Assembly (NCBI GenBank): GCA_035556735.1
Contig: DATMFF010000005.1
Location: 236,164 to 300,163 of the forward strand
Direction of reading: 5' to 3'
DNA length: 64,000 nucleotides
DNA from: CANJBX01 sp035556735
GTDB taxonomy: Bacteria; Pseudomonadota; Alphaproteobacteria; Rhizobiales; Xanthobacteraceae
In this document: piece after piece, positions 16,110 to 28,359 of the stretch
Layout: each line of letters starts with the position of its first letter
How positions within the stretch are numbered: the stretch's first letter is position 1
The notes under the pieces: model-generated
The model's database searches: none
Seen by the model: the letters and a program-made list of their open reading frames with translations, nothing else
Told to the model about the DNA's origin: nothing
Made by a program: the position numbers and the translations under genes

Positions 16110-17918
16110 TCACCGTCTCCCGAACAATCGCTCGATGTCCGCGAGCTTGAGCTCCACGTAAGTCGGGCGCCCGTGGTTGCACTGGCCGGAGTTCGGCGTC
16201 GCCTCCATCTCGCGCAGGAGCGCGTTCATCTCCTCCGGCTTGAGGCGGCGGCCCGCGCGGACCGAGCCATGGCAGGCCATGGTGGCGGCGACGTGCAGCA
16301 GCCGGCGCTCGAGCGGCAGCGACTCCTCCCATTCCGCCATGTGCTCGGCGAGATCGCGCACCAGGGCGCCCGCATCGACCTCGCCCAGCATGCCCGGCGT
16401 CTCGCGCACCGCCACCGCGCCCGGCCCGAACGACTCCAGCACGAGGCCGTAGCGCGCAAGCTCCTCGGCGCGATCGAGGAGCCGCGCCACGTCCGCCTCG
16501 TCGAGCTCGACGATGTCGGGGATCAGCAGGATCTGGCGCGCAACGCCCGACTTGTCGAGCGCGCCCTTCATGCGCTCGTAAACGAGGCGCTCGTGCGCCG
16601 CGTGCTGATCGACGATGACGATGCCGTCGCGTGTCTGCGCGACGATGTAGGTTTCGTGGAGCTGCGCGCGCGCCGCGCCGAGCGGACGCTCGACGAGGTC
16701 GCTCGGCTCGGCCTGCGTCGCGCGCGCGTCCGCCGAGGGCGCGCCCACCTCGAACGCCGCCTGGGCCACCTCGGCAAAGCCGGCGAGGGCGGTGGCGCCG
16801 AACGTGAACGGGGCGGCGTTCGGCCGCGCGGGCGAGGCGCGCCAGTCCCAGCCGCCGCGCAGCGGGACAGTCGGGCGCAGCGCCGCCACCGTCGCCGCGC
16901 CGCCGGTCGAGGCGGCGCGCGAAGCCTCGCGCGCCAACGCCTCCTGCAGCGCGCGCACGATCAGCGATCGCACCAGGCCCGCGTCGCGGAACCGCACTTC
17001 GGTCTTGGCGGGGTGCACGTTGACGTCGACCTCGCGCGTGTCGACCGTGACGAACAGCGCCGCGACCGGATAGCGGTCGCGCGGGAGATAGTCGGCATAG
17101 GCGGCGCGCACGGCGCCGAGCAGGAGCTTGTCGCGCACCGGCCGTCCGTTCACGAACAGATATTGACCGAGCGAGTTGGCGCGCGTGAACGTCGGCAGGC
17201 CGGCATAGCCCTCGAGCAGGAGCCCGTCGCGCCCGCCGCGCACGTCCACCGCGTTGGCGCGAAAGTCGGCGCCGAGGATATCGCCGAGCCGCGCCAGCCG
17301 TCCGGGCCCGCCGGGGAAGGCCGCCGACCAGGTGACCGGCGCACGCTCCTCGCCCGCCAGCGTGAACGCGACGTCGGGACGGCTCATCGCCTGCCGCCGC
17401 ACCACGTCGCGGATCGCCTCGCTCTCGCTGCGGTCGGCCTTGAGGAACTTCAATCGCGCCGGCGTCGCATAAAAGAGATCGCACACCTCGATGCGCGTGC
17501 CCTGCCCGAGCGCGGCCGGCCTGATGTCGGACTTGACGCCCGCGTCCACGGTGATCTGCCAGGCATGGGCCTCGCTCGCATGCCGCGTGGTGATCTCCAG
17601 CCGCGCCACGGCACCGATCGAGGGCAGCGCCTCGCCGCGGAAGCCGAGAGTGCGGATCGCCAGCAGGTCGTCCTCGGGCAGCTTGGAGGTGGCGTGACGC
17701 TCCACCGCCAGCGCGAGATCCGTACGCGTCATGCCTTCGCCGTCGTCGGTGACCCGGATCAGGCGTCGCCCGCCGCCGTCTGTGACGACCTCGATGCGGG
17801 TCGCGCCGGCGTCGAGCGCGTTCTCCACCAGTTCCTTGACCACGCTGGCCGGACGTTCGACCACCTCGCCGGCGGCGATGCGGTTGATTACTCCGGGATC
17901 GAGCTGACGGATCGGCAC
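16110..17918 (-). CDS. mutL: DNA mismatch repair protein MutL
   Basis: Mismatch-repair ATPase that links MutS recognition to downstream excision. A 602-residue protein: the GHKL ATPase domain has VINRIAAGEVVERPASVV, the DDGEGM motif and TLGFRGEALPSI; the C-terminal dimerisation domain includes a clear DQHAAHER and the closing ACHGSVRAGRRL and CNHGRPT segments. The DQHA(X)2E(X)4E motif points to an endonuclease-competent C-terminal domain, as in most MutL outside the enterobacteria (family knowledge). A GTG at 17918 is used as start because it gives the standard PIRQLDPGVINRIAAGEVV N-terminus; the open frame extends further upstream without homology. Confidence 0.95.
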   Translation of the reverse strand: MPIRQLDPGVINRIAAGEVVERPASVVKELVENALDAGATRIEVVTDGGGRRLIRVTDDGEGMTRTDLALAVERHATSKLPEDDLLAIRTLGFRGEALPSIGAVARLEITTRHASEAHAWQITVDAGVKSDIRPAALGQGTRIEVCDLFYATPARLKFLKADRSESEAIRDVVRRQAMSRPDVAFTLAGEERAPVTWSAAFPGGPGRLARLGDILGADFRANAVDVRGGRDGLLLEGYAGLPTFTRANSLGQYLFVNGRPVRDKLLLGAVRAAYADYLPRDRYPVAALFVTVDTREVDVNVHPAKTEVRFRDAGLVRSLIVRALQEALAREASRAASTGGAATVAALRPTVPLRGGWDWRASPARPNAAPFTFGATALAGFAEVAQAAFEVGAPSADARATQAEPSDLVERPLGAARAQLHETYIVAQTRDGIVIVDQHAAHERLVYERMKGALDKSGVARQILLIPDIVELDEADVARLLDRAEELARYGLVLESFGPGAVAVRETPGMLGEVDAGALVRDLAEHMAEWEESLPLERRLLHVAATMACHGSVRAGRRLKPEEMNALLREMEATPNSGQCNHGRPTYVELKLADIERLFGRR

Positions 17919-18000
17919 TGACGGGCCCTGCTGAACGCGAAAACGTCTGGTGATTCGGACTTTAGCCCCGCCGGCGGCGGGGCGCGACCCGCACCCTGCG

Positions 18001-18435
18001 CTAGTCCAGTCCCGGCCGGCGACCGCGCAGCGCCTTGATGTCGCCGCGCCGCTTCTTGCCCTCCAACCGCCGCGCACGCGACGCCTTGGTCGGCTTGGTC
18101 GGACGGCGCGGCTTGGGACGCACCGATGCCTGGCGGATCAGCTCGATCAGGCGGTCGAGCGCGTCCTGGCGGTTGCGCTCCTGGGTGCGGTGCTGCTGGG
18201 CGGTGATCACCAGCACCCCCTCGCGCGTCAGCCGCCTGCCGGCAAGACCCTCCAGCCGCACGCGCACATCGGGCGGCAGGGAGGGCGAACGGCGCACGTC
18301 GAATCGCAGTTGCACCGCCGTGGACAGCTTGTTGACGTTCTGCCCGCCCGGGCCCGAGGCGCGGATGAACTCCTCCGTCAGCTCGCTCTCGTCGATGCTG
18401 ATGCTGTTGGTGATGTGGATCGTGCCGGCGCTCAT
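18001..18435 (-). CDS. arfB: Alternative ribosome-rescue factor ArfB
   Basis: Peptidyl-tRNA hydrolase that rescues ribosomes stalled on non-stop mRNA. A 144-residue protein with the class I release-factor catalytic GGQ at residues 30-32 (SGPGGQNVNKLST) and the long basic C-terminal tail (KRRGDIKALRGRR) that senses the empty mRNA channel. Stop-codon recognition domains are absent, as expected. ATG at 18435. Shares its strand with pgi, separated by 130 bases that contain a palindromic repeat. Confidence 0.93.
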   Translation of the reverse strand: MSAGTIHITNSISIDESELTEEFIRASGPGGQNVNKLSTAVQLRFDVRRSPSLPPDVRVRLEGLAGRRLTREGVLVITAQQHRTQERNRQDALDRLIELIRQASVRPKPRRPTKPTKASRARRLEGKKRRGDIKALRGRRPGLD

Positions 18436-18517
18436 GACAGGTCTCGCGCCGGCGAATCCGGCGGGGCTACACCAAGATCGAATCAAATTGGATCGCGATT
18501 GTGATCCAGGGCTCTTT

Positions 18518-18566
18518 GAGCATGATCTTTTCCGAAAACCGGTTTCCACTTTTCGCGATCGCGCTC
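18518..18566. repeat. Dispersed palindromic repeat, copy 2, abutting the pgi stop codon
   Basis: A 49-bp imperfect palindrome with outer arms GAGCATGATC and GATCGCGCTC and an inner CCGAAAACCGG/CCACTTTTCG symmetric core. Its last base is also the last base of the pgi stop codon (minus-strand TAG at 18568-18566). Copy 3 at 54179 has exactly the same relation to the pntB stop. Confidence 0.8.
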
Positions 18567-19885
18567 TAACTCTCGCCCACCAAATATTTCTTGGCCAGCA
18601 CCTTGGCCTGTTCGACGGCGGGCTGGTCGAACGGATCGACGCCGAGCAGCCGCCCGGCAATGATCGTCTCCAGCATGAAATGCATGAGCAACTCGCCGAG
18701 ATTCTCTTCGTCGATCGCTTCGAGCGCGATCGTGCGGACGGGACGGCCGTTGGCGGCGAAGGTCTCGACCATGGCGCGGCTCTGCGCCGCCACGAGGTCG
18801 CCCACGGCCTTGTTGCCGAAACCCGGCTCGCCCGCCTCTTCCGCGAGCTTCGCGTCGATGACCGGCCCCTCGCCCGCCGTCGGCACGGTGAGCACCGTGA
18901 CGAGGGTATCGCGCGGTCCGGCGAGGAACAGCTGCTGCTGGCTGTGCTGGTCCACGGGACCGAGCGCCGGCACCGGCGTCGTGCCCTTGCCGTCCTTGCC
19001 GAGGCTCTCCGCCCAGAGTTGCACGTACCAGCGCGTGAAGCGTTCGAGCCGGTCGGCATAGGCCATCATCACGGAGACCGACTTGCCAGCCTGCGCGCCC
19101 GCCACCGCCAGCGCGGCGCCGACCGCCGCCGGCACGTCGGCGGGGGATTTCTTCGCGAGCACCGGGGCCAGCGCGCGCGCGGCTCCCGCGCGCACGGCTT
19201 CGGCGTCGAGGCCGGCCACCGCCGCGGCCAGCAGGCCGACATTGGTGAGGACGGAGTAGCGCCCGCCGACCTTGGGATCATGGTCGAGCAGCGCGACGTC
19301 GTGCGCCGTCAACAGCTCACGCAGGCCGTTGCGCTTGCCGGCCACCGCAGGTTCCGAGATGCCGAGGAACAGGCCGGGGATGTCGCGCGCGAGCCCCGCG
19401 GACTTGAGCGCGGCGAGCGCGACCGTGGTCTGCATCAGGGTTTCCGCCGTGCCGCCCGACTTGGAGATCGCGACGAAGCGCGTGTTCACCAGCGGCAGGC
19501 GCGCGAGCACGTCCAGGAAAGTCCGGGGATCGAGATTGTCGAGGAAATGGATGCGCGGTGGATCGCGCAGGGAACTCAGGCCGGGAACACCATAGCCCGC
19601 GAGCTGCGCGAGTGTCTGCCCGCCGAGGCTCGACCCGCCGGTGCCGAAGAACACGATGTCGCTGGCGTCCGCGCGCAGGTGCCTGGCCGCAGTCTCGATC
19701 GATTCGAGATCGTCTTCCTTTGCGGGCAGACGCAGCAGCGGCAGCGAGCCGTCGTCGTGGCGGGCCCGCAGCCAGCCCAGCGCCTCGTCGGTGCGGGCAA
19801 GCATTGCGTCGAACGCGCGGCGCGGGATGCCGTCGCTGCCGATCGCCTCATCCAGCGCCAGCGCGACGGACTGCAACACCGCCAT
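18566..19885 (-). CDS. pgi: Glucose-6-phosphate isomerase
   Basis: Interconverts glucose-6-phosphate and fructose-6-phosphate. At 439 residues it is the shorter bacterial form rather than the 550-residue enterobacterial type. Two SIS domains are visible, with FFGTGGSSLGGQTLAQL (substrate phosphate loop), SKSGGTAETLMQ and the C-terminal PFDQPAVEQAKVLAKKYL, which carries the family signature with the catalytic Lys region. The ATG at 19885 has AGGAG 6 bases upstream. The stop codon lies at the edge of a palindromic repeat. Confidence 0.93.
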   Translation of the reverse strand: MAVLQSVALALDEAIGSDGIPRRAFDAMLARTDEALGWLRARHDDGSLPLLRLPAKEDDLESIETAARHLRADASDIVFFGTGGSSLGGQTLAQLAGYGVPGLSSLRDPPRIHFLDNLDPRTFLDVLARLPLVNTRFVAISKSGGTAETLMQTTVALAALKSAGLARDIPGLFLGISEPAVAGKRNGLRELLTAHDVALLDHDPKVGGRYSVLTNVGLLAAAVAGLDAEAVRAGAARALAPVLAKKSPADVPAAVGAALAVAGAQAGKSVSVMMAYADRLERFTRWYVQLWAESLGKDGKGTTPVPALGPVDQHSQQQLFLAGPRDTLVTVLTVPTAGEGPVIDAKLAEEAGEPGFGNKAVGDLVAAQSRAMVETFAANGRPVRTIALEAIDEENLGELLMHFMLETIIAGRLLGVDPFDQPAVEQAKVLAKKYLVGES

Positions 19886-19982
19886 TCGATGCTCCTGCGA
19901 TTTCCCAAACGGTGCGGCGAGCGGCATGCCGCCGCTCGCCGCACCGTTACTTACTGCAGATTTCGCCGCGTGTCACAACCCG

Positions 19983-21407
19983 TCAGCGGCTTTCGGCGGC
20001 GACGGGATGCGCGGCGGGAGCCGATGCCGGTGTGACGCCGTGACCGCCGGATGCGAGCGTGGCCGAGGGACGCCCGACCATCGCCACCAGCATGCCGCTG
20101 TCGAGAAACCGCTTGGCCACGCGCTTGACGTCGGCCATCGTCACGGCCTCGATCAGGCCGTTACGCTTGACGATGTAGTCGATTCCGAGATCGTCGAGCT
20201 GAAGCTGCACGAGCTGGCTGGCGATCTTGCTCGACGTGTCGAAGCGCAGCGGGAACGAACCCTTGAGGTAGGACTTCGCCGCGGCCAGTTCCTCAGGCGT
20301 CGGGCCCGAGTCCGCCATGCGCCGGATCTCCTGCTGCATCACCTCGAGCGCCTCGTCGGCGCGATCGGAGCGGGTCGCCGTCGCCGCCACGAACAGCGCG
20401 GTGTGGTCGAGCGGAACGAGCGTCGAATAGACCGAATAGGCCAGCCCGCGCACCTCGCGCACCTCACGATAGAGCCGCGAGGAGAACGATCCGCCGCCGA
20501 GGATGTGGTTGAGCACGTAGGCCGGGATGAAGTCCGGATCGTGACGCGGGATGCCGGGTCCGCCCACCATGACCACCGACTGCGGCACGTCGAGGGAGAC
20601 GCTGAGCTTCTGGCCCAGCGCTTGCGGCACCGCGTCGGGCACCTTCACGAGGTCCGCCTTGGCGGGGAGGTCGCCGAAGATGCGATCGACGATGCGTCCA
20701 GCCTGCGCGGCGTCGACGTTGCCGACGATGCCGATCTTGAGATTGTCGCGCGCGAACATGCGGCCTGCAAACCCGTGCAGATCCTCCGCCGTGAGCGCGG
20801 GCACCGAGTCCAGCGTCCCGTTAACCGGCGCCGCATAGGGATGGCCCGGATAGGCCGCGCGCCACCAATGGCGGCTGGCGAGCTCGTTGGGGTTGTTGGC
20901 GGCGCGCCGGAGGCTGGAGAGCATCTGATTGCGCACGCGCTCGACCACGGGCGCGTCGAAGCGCGGCTTGGTCAGCGCCAGCTTGAGCAGGTCGAACGCG
21001 ACGTCCTGGTGCTCGGCGAGCGTGCGCAGCGAGCCCGAGATCTGGTCGCGTCCGCTCTGGAAGCTCATGCCGATGGCATAATTCTCGACGCGCTCATGGA
21101 ACGCACGCGAGTCGAGATCGCCGGCGCCCTCGTCGAGCAGATCCGTCATCAGGTTGCACAGGCCCTCCTTGCCGGCGGGTACCTGCGAGGAGCCGCCGCG
21201 GAAGGCGAAGTCGATCGCGATCAGCGGAACGCTCGGCTCCTGCACCAGCCACGCCTCGATCCCGCGCGGGCTGACGACGCGCTGGATGTTGGTCGCCGCC
21301 CGCGCCGGCAGCGCGAGACCCGCTGCCAGGGCCAGAACGGCAAGGGCGCCGATCAGCGCGCGCGTGGAAACAGCCGGAATGCGTACCATCGTGCCCACCC
21401 CCGTCAT
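19983..21407 (-). CDS. M16-family peptidase-like protein, catalytically inactive
   Basis: A 474-residue exported M16 (pitrilysin-fold) protein with an N-terminal signal peptide (LIGALAVLALAAGLALPARA). At the place of the HXXEH zinc motif it has QVPAGKEGLCNLMTDLL, so it cannot bind catalytic zinc. The R/Y pair typical of the substrate-binding half is seen in SSRLYREVREVRGLAYSVY. It is translationally coupled (ATGA overlap at 21407-21404) to an active M16 gene. Bacterial two-subunit M16B peptidases consist of one active and one inactive chain (family knowledge), so the pair probably forms one periplasmic peptidase. Start at 21407 has GGAG upstream. Confidence 0.9.
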   Translation of the reverse strand: MTGVGTMVRIPAVSTRALIGALAVLALAAGLALPARAATNIQRVVSPRGIEAWLVQEPSVPLIAIDFAFRGGSSQVPAGKEGLCNLMTDLLDEGAGDLDSRAFHERVENYAIGMSFQSGRDQISGSLRTLAEHQDVAFDLLKLALTKPRFDAPVVERVRNQMLSSLRRAANNPNELASRHWWRAAYPGHPYAAPVNGTLDSVPALTAEDLHGFAGRMFARDNLKIGIVGNVDAAQAGRIVDRIFGDLPAKADLVKVPDAVPQALGQKLSVSLDVPQSVVMVGGPGIPRHDPDFIPAYVLNHILGGGSFSSRLYREVREVRGLAYSVYSTLVPLDHTALFVAATATRSDRADEALEVMQQEIRRMADSGPTPEELAAAKSYLKGSFPLRFDTSSKIASQLVQLQLDDLGIDYIVKRNGLIEAVTMADVKRVAKRFLDSGMLVAMVGRPSATLASGGHGVTPASAPAAHPVAAESR

Positions 21408-22804
21408 GACCGCTTCTCCTTCTTCTCTTCGGCCTTCGGCCATTCCTTGACGAGATAGCCGGTCACCGACCGGCGGCTCTGCAGCCAGGTGCGCGCGGCA
21501 TCCTGCACCGCCTCGGCCTTCACCGCGCGGATGCGGTCGGGCCAGGTCTTGACCTGCTCCACGGAATAGCCGGAAGCCAGCGCGGCCCCGAACCAGCGCG
21601 CCATGGTCGCCTGATTGTCCTTGGCATAGACGGCATCGGCGATCATGCGCGTCTTGGCGCGCTCGAGCTCCTGCTCGGAGACGCCGTGCTCGATCACCTC
21701 GGCGATGACGCTGTCGACGCCGGCTTCAAGCTCCGGCAGCGTCGTGTCGCCGCGCGGCGTGGCGTAGATGCTAAAGCGCGTGGCATCGACCGTGCTGCCC
21801 GAATAGCCGGCGCCGGCGTTGAGCGCGATACGCCTCTCCTCGACCAGGCGCCGATAGAGACGGCTGTTCTGTCCGTTGCCGAGGATCTGCGCCAGCACGT
21901 CGAGGGCCTCCGCCTCGCCGGGCTTGGTGTCGTGCTCGCAGGGGACGAGATAGCTGCGCTGCATGCTGGGCTGCGCGACACGGGCGTCGGCGTGCACCAC
22001 GTGACGCACGGCGGCGGGCTCCGGCTCCTGCGGGCGGCGGCGCGGACCGATCTCGGCCCGGCGCGGCACCTTGCCGTAGGTCTCCTCGGCGAAGCGCTTC
22101 ACCTCGTCGGCGGTCACATCACCGGCCACGACCAGGATCGCATTGTTGGGCGTGTAGAAGCGCCGATAGAAGGCGAGCGCGTCCTCGCGATTGAGCTTCT
22201 CGATCTCATGGCGCCAGCCAATCACCGGACGGCCGTAGGGGTGATTGAGATAGAGAGCGGCGGCGACCTGCTCGCCGAGCCGCGCCTCCGGACTGTTGGC
22301 GACGCGCATGTTGTACTCTTCGAGCACGACATTGCGTTCCGGCAGCACGTTCTCGTCGGTGAGCACGAGGCCGGTCATGCGGTCCGCCTCGAACTCCATC
22401 ACCATCTTGAGGTGCTCGCGCGCGACGCGCTGGAAATATCCGGTGTAGTCGGCGGTGGTGAAGGCGTTCTCCTGGCCGCCGATGGTCGCCAGGACCTTGG
22501 AGAACTTGCCCGCAGGGTTCTTCTGCGTGCCCTTGAACATCAGGTGCTCGAGGAAATGCGCGATGCCCGAGACGCCGGGGGGCTCATCGGCCGAACCCAC
22601 GCGGTACCAGACCATGTGGGTGACGACCGGCACCCGATGGTCGGGGAGCACCACCACTTCGAGACCGTTGCTCAGGGTAAAGTGCGAAACGTCGATGCCG
22701 GTATCGGCGTCGGCGCGCCCTGCCGGTACGAGGGCCGCGACCACGGCCAGCGCGAGCAGGCTCAACCAGGCGCGCAGGCGTCCTGCGCTTCTCAATGTCT
22801 GCAT
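21404..22804 (-). CDS. M16-family zinc peptidase, active subunit
   Basis: A 466-residue periplasmic metallopeptidase. The signal peptide covers about residues 1-33. The inverted zinc motif HFLEH is at residues 83-87 in GIAHFLEHLMFKGT, with the third ligand Glu in the MEFEADRM region downstream. It cleaves small peptides or misfolded fragments; a natural substrate is not known. Paired with the inactive homologue that follows it with a 4-base overlap. Confidence 0.92.
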   Translation of the reverse strand: MQTLRSAGRLRAWLSLLALAVVAALVPAGRADADTGIDVSHFTLSNGLEVVVLPDHRVPVVTHMVWYRVGSADEPPGVSGIAHFLEHLMFKGTQKNPAGKFSKVLATIGGQENAFTTADYTGYFQRVAREHLKMVMEFEADRMTGLVLTDENVLPERNVVLEEYNMRVANSPEARLGEQVAAALYLNHPYGRPVIGWRHEIEKLNREDALAFYRRFYTPNNAILVVAGDVTADEVKRFAEETYGKVPRRAEIGPRRRPQEPEPAAVRHVVHADARVAQPSMQRSYLVPCEHDTKPGEAEALDVLAQILGNGQNSRLYRRLVEERRIALNAGAGYSGSTVDATRFSIYATPRGDTTLPELEAGVDSVIAEVIEHGVSEQELERAKTRMIADAVYAKDNQATMARWFGAALASGYSVEQVKTWPDRIRAVKAEAVQDAARTWLQSRRSVTGYLVKEWPKAEEKKEKRS

Positions 22805-23009
22805 CAGCTTCCGACGACGCCCAGGCGTCCTCCCATGTGGTGTCGCACCCCGCGGTTCTCGGCAGCTCGTGTCCTCTTGTCGATGCGCATTATGCCGCGC
22901 AAACGAGGACTGACGTACCCAAAATAGGGTGCCGGACCCGAAGTTCCGGTGTGTTCGTCCTGCGAATGTTCGAATCCCTCGAACAGCCCGGCCCCGCCGG
23001 CCGGAACGG

Positions 23010-23708
23010 CTATTTGTCGGTGCCGTAGGACGCTTGATCGCGCGGCCCGTTCTTTTCCGCTTCCAGTACCCCCTTGGTGCCGTAGGGGTATTTCGACGAC
23101 GGGGTGCGCAGACCGACGGGCGGATCGGTCAGGCTGGTCCGCGGCGGCTCGCCGGTGAACTGCACGACCTTGCCTCCGCGACCGAACACCGAGCCGAACG
23201 AGAAACCGGTGTGGCCCAGATCCGACGGCGAGAGCTGCTCGGGCATGGCGCCCTGGACGCCGGGCGCCTCGCCCGCAACGCCACGACGGGCCTGACCGGT
23301 CGCGCCCCGCAGCTGGCTCGGGGTCAGCTGGCGCATATCGTCTTCTTCGCTCTGCGCCGTCGCCTTCTGGCGCTTGCGCGCCTGCTTGCGCTGCGCGATG
23401 TCGGGGTCCTTCGGCCAGGCCGGATCGTTGGTGATCGCCCCAGTGGTCTGCGGCGGAGGCAGGTCGCGGGTCGGCGGCACCACCAGCGGCGAACGCTCGT
23501 GGTAATCGATGCCCTCCTCACCGTCGCGCTTGAGGCCGAGCCCGTTCAGGATGCCGCGCAGGATCTTGTTGTCGATCGTGTCCCACTTGTCCTCGTCGTC
23601 CTCGGCGAGCGCCGGACGCACGGTGTGACCGAACACGATGGTCAGAGCGACTGCAGCGGCGAAGATTGCGCGCAGCCATTTGCCGTCCTGCCAGATCGAT
23701 GCGGGCAT
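23010..23708 (-). CDS. Exported protein of unknown function
   Basis: A 232-residue protein with a clear signal peptide (AIFAAAVALTIVFGHTVRPALA, cut after about residue 35). The mature part begins DDEDKWDTIDNKILRGILNGLGLKRD, then becomes Pro/Arg/Gln-rich and low in predicted structure, with YHERSPLVVPPTRDLPPP and a C-terminal YPYGTKGVLEAEK. I do not recognise a characterised family, although similar proteins follow lspA in related genomes by my recollection. It is the third gene of the ileS-lspA unit; the gap to lspA is 69 bases. Confidence 0.75.
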   Translation of the reverse strand: MPASIWQDGKWLRAIFAAAVALTIVFGHTVRPALAEDDEDKWDTIDNKILRGILNGLGLKRDGEEGIDYHERSPLVVPPTRDLPPPQTTGAITNDPAWPKDPDIAQRKQARKRQKATAQSEEDDMRQLTPSQLRGATGQARRGVAGEAPGVQGAMPEQLSPSDLGHTGFSFGSVFGRGGKVVQFTGEPPRTSLTDPPVGLRTPSSKYPYGTKGVLEAEKNGPRDQASYGTDK

Positions 23709-23777
23709 GCGCCTGAACCTTTTGAGTCTGAACCGGCCGGTATTTGTCGCGCCCCGGCGACGTTTTTTGACGAAAAA

Positions 23778-24304
23778 TCAGGGCGCTTTTGCGGCGTCCC
23801 TGGTAACCAGGGAATCATACAGAACACCCGCCACCCCCGCAACGATGGCCACGTCCGCAAGGTTAAACACGTACCAGTTGAAGCGGAACGTCTGGGTCGT
23901 GATGTGGAACAGCACGAAATCCACCACCGCGCCATGCACCGCCCGGTCGATGGCATTTCCGACGGCGCCCCCGATGATCAGGCCGAGCGCGACCGCCGTC
24001 AGCTTCGAGCCCGCCCGCGCCAGCCACATCCACAGGAACACCACGGCTCCAGCCTTGATGGCGAACAGCAGCCAGGCGCCGAGCCGGCCGTCCTGGGGAA
24101 ACAGCCCGTAGCTGATGCCGGTGTTCCAGGCCATCACCAGGTCGATGAACGGTCCGAGGGTGACGGGGCTGCGCGCCGGCAGGTCGAACACGAACAGCAG
24201 CCAGAGCTTGCTCGCCTGATCGGCGAGCACGGCCAGCGCCGCGACAACGAGCCCCAGTGCCGTCGCGGGTCCGTACAGCAGGGGGGCGGACGAGCGGCTC
24301 GCGC

Positions 24305-24308
<4 letters not shown>
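23778..24308 (-). CDS. lspA: Lipoprotein signal peptidase
   Basis: Inner-membrane aspartyl peptidase (signal peptidase II) that removes signal peptides from diacylglyceryl prolipoproteins. 176 residues, four transmembrane helices. The catalytic aspartates are Asp130 in VHGAVVDFVLF and Asp152 in FNLADVAI; GNAIDR and WNTGISYGLF are further family motifs. The ATG overlaps the ileS stop as ATGA, the familiar ileS-lspA linkage. Confidence 0.95.
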
Positions 24309-27250
<2,942 letters not shown>

Positions 27251-27372
27251 GGCGGGCTGTGTAGCAGGGGGGCGCGGCGAGGCAAAGGCCGCCGTCGCCG
27301 GCCATGGGCCGAAAAGCACCTGTTAAGCATCTGAAATGGCGCGCCAATCGAGGCGCCCGCGAGGACGTGGGG

Positions 27373-28359
27373 TCAGGGCGCGCGGAGCGGTGGAAAGGCT
27401 TCGCCCGAGGCCGCGATCATCGCCCGCGCGGTGCGCGCGTCCGCGTTCATGCGCGCAACCAGCGCCTCGATGGACGCAAACTTCTCCTCCGGCCGGATCC
27501 AGCCGACGAAGGCGACGTCGATCGTCTTGCTGTAGAGGTCGCCTGCGAAGTCGAACAGGAAGATCTCGAGCAACGGCGCGCCGTTGTCGAAGGTCGGGCG
27601 GCGTCCGAAGCTCGCCACCCCGCCGTAGCGGCGGCCCTCGACCGCGACCTTCACCGCGTAAATGCCGTGACGCAGGCCGCAGCCCGGATCGAGCCGCAGG
27701 TTCGCGGTGGGGAAGCCGAGTTCGCGCCCGCGCTTCTCGCCGTGGATGACCTCGCCGGAGACGAACCACGGATAGCCGAGCAGCGCGGCGGCATCGGCGA
27801 CGTCGCCGGCGGCGAGCGCGGCACGGATGGCGCCCGACGAGAAGCGCCGGGCCGCGTCCTTGACCTCGGGCACGATCTCGACGGCGAAGCCGCGCCGGCG
27901 TCCCTCGTCGGCGAGGAACTGGGGCGAGCCGCCGCGGCCCTTGCCGAAATGGAAGTCGAAGCCGACCACCGCGCCCGAAATCTTCAGCCAGTCGCACAGG
28001 ATGCGGCCGACGAACTCCTCCGCCGGGAGCTGGGCGAGCGCATCGTCGAACGTCACCACGACGGCGCCGTCGAGATCGGTCGCCGCCAGCAGCCGCAGCT
28101 TGGCGCGCTCATCGCTCAGGCGGAAGATCGGCTCGTCCGGGCGGAAGAAGGCACGCGGATGCGGCTCGAAGGTCAGCACCGCCGCCGGCTTGCCGAGCCG
28201 CCGCGCAAGCCGCACCGCCTGATCGATGACGGCGCGATGGCCCTGGTGCACGCCCTCGAAATTGCCGATCGCGACGACCGCGCCGGTCAGCGCGCCTGCC
28301 GGCTGCGCATCACGCGCGCCGCCGCGGACGACGGTGAAGGTTCGGGCAGCGGTGGGCAT
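27373..28359 (-). CDS. ribF: Bifunctional riboflavin kinase/FMN adenylyltransferase
   Basis: Makes FMN and FAD from riboflavin. 328 residues: the N-terminal nucleotidyltransferase domain has GNFEGVHQGHRAVI (HxGH-like motif) and LTFEPHPRAFF; the C-terminal flavokinase domain has GRELGFPTANL with the Thr-Asn pair that binds magnesium-ATP. The ATG at 28359 fits the family. No FMN riboswitch-like structure was seen upstream. It lies 122 bases before ileS on the same strand. Confidence 0.95.
   Translation of the reverse strand: MPTAARTFTVVRGGARDAQPAGALTGAVVAIGNFEGVHQGHRAVIDQAVRLARRLGKPAAVLTFEPHPRAFFRPDEPIFRLSDERAKLRLLAATDLDGAVVVTFDDALAQLPAEEFVGRILCDWLKISGAVVGFDFHFGKGRGGSPQFLADEGRRRGFAVEIVPEVKDAARRFSSGAIRAALAAGDVADAAALLGYPWFVSGEVIHGEKRGRELGFPTANLRLDPGCGLRHGIYAVKVAVEGRRYGGVASFGRRPTFDNGAPLLEIFLFDFAGDLYSKTIDVAFVGWIRPEEKFASIEALVARMNADARTARAMIAASGEAFPPLRAP

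Noticed and set aside
13432..17484. A 1350-codon minus-strand frame across tadA, the pseudouridine synthase and rsmD
   Set aside because: Only its last 142 codons (tadA) look like protein; the rest is antisense to or out of frame with real genes. The tadA ATG at 13860 explains it.
22967..22985. TGTTCGA-ATCCC-TCGAACA, which looks like a tRNA T-arm
   Set aside because: The stem is 7 bp, there is no acceptor stem, D-arm or anticodon arm around it, and no CCA end. It is more likely a simple hairpin after the exported-protein gene.
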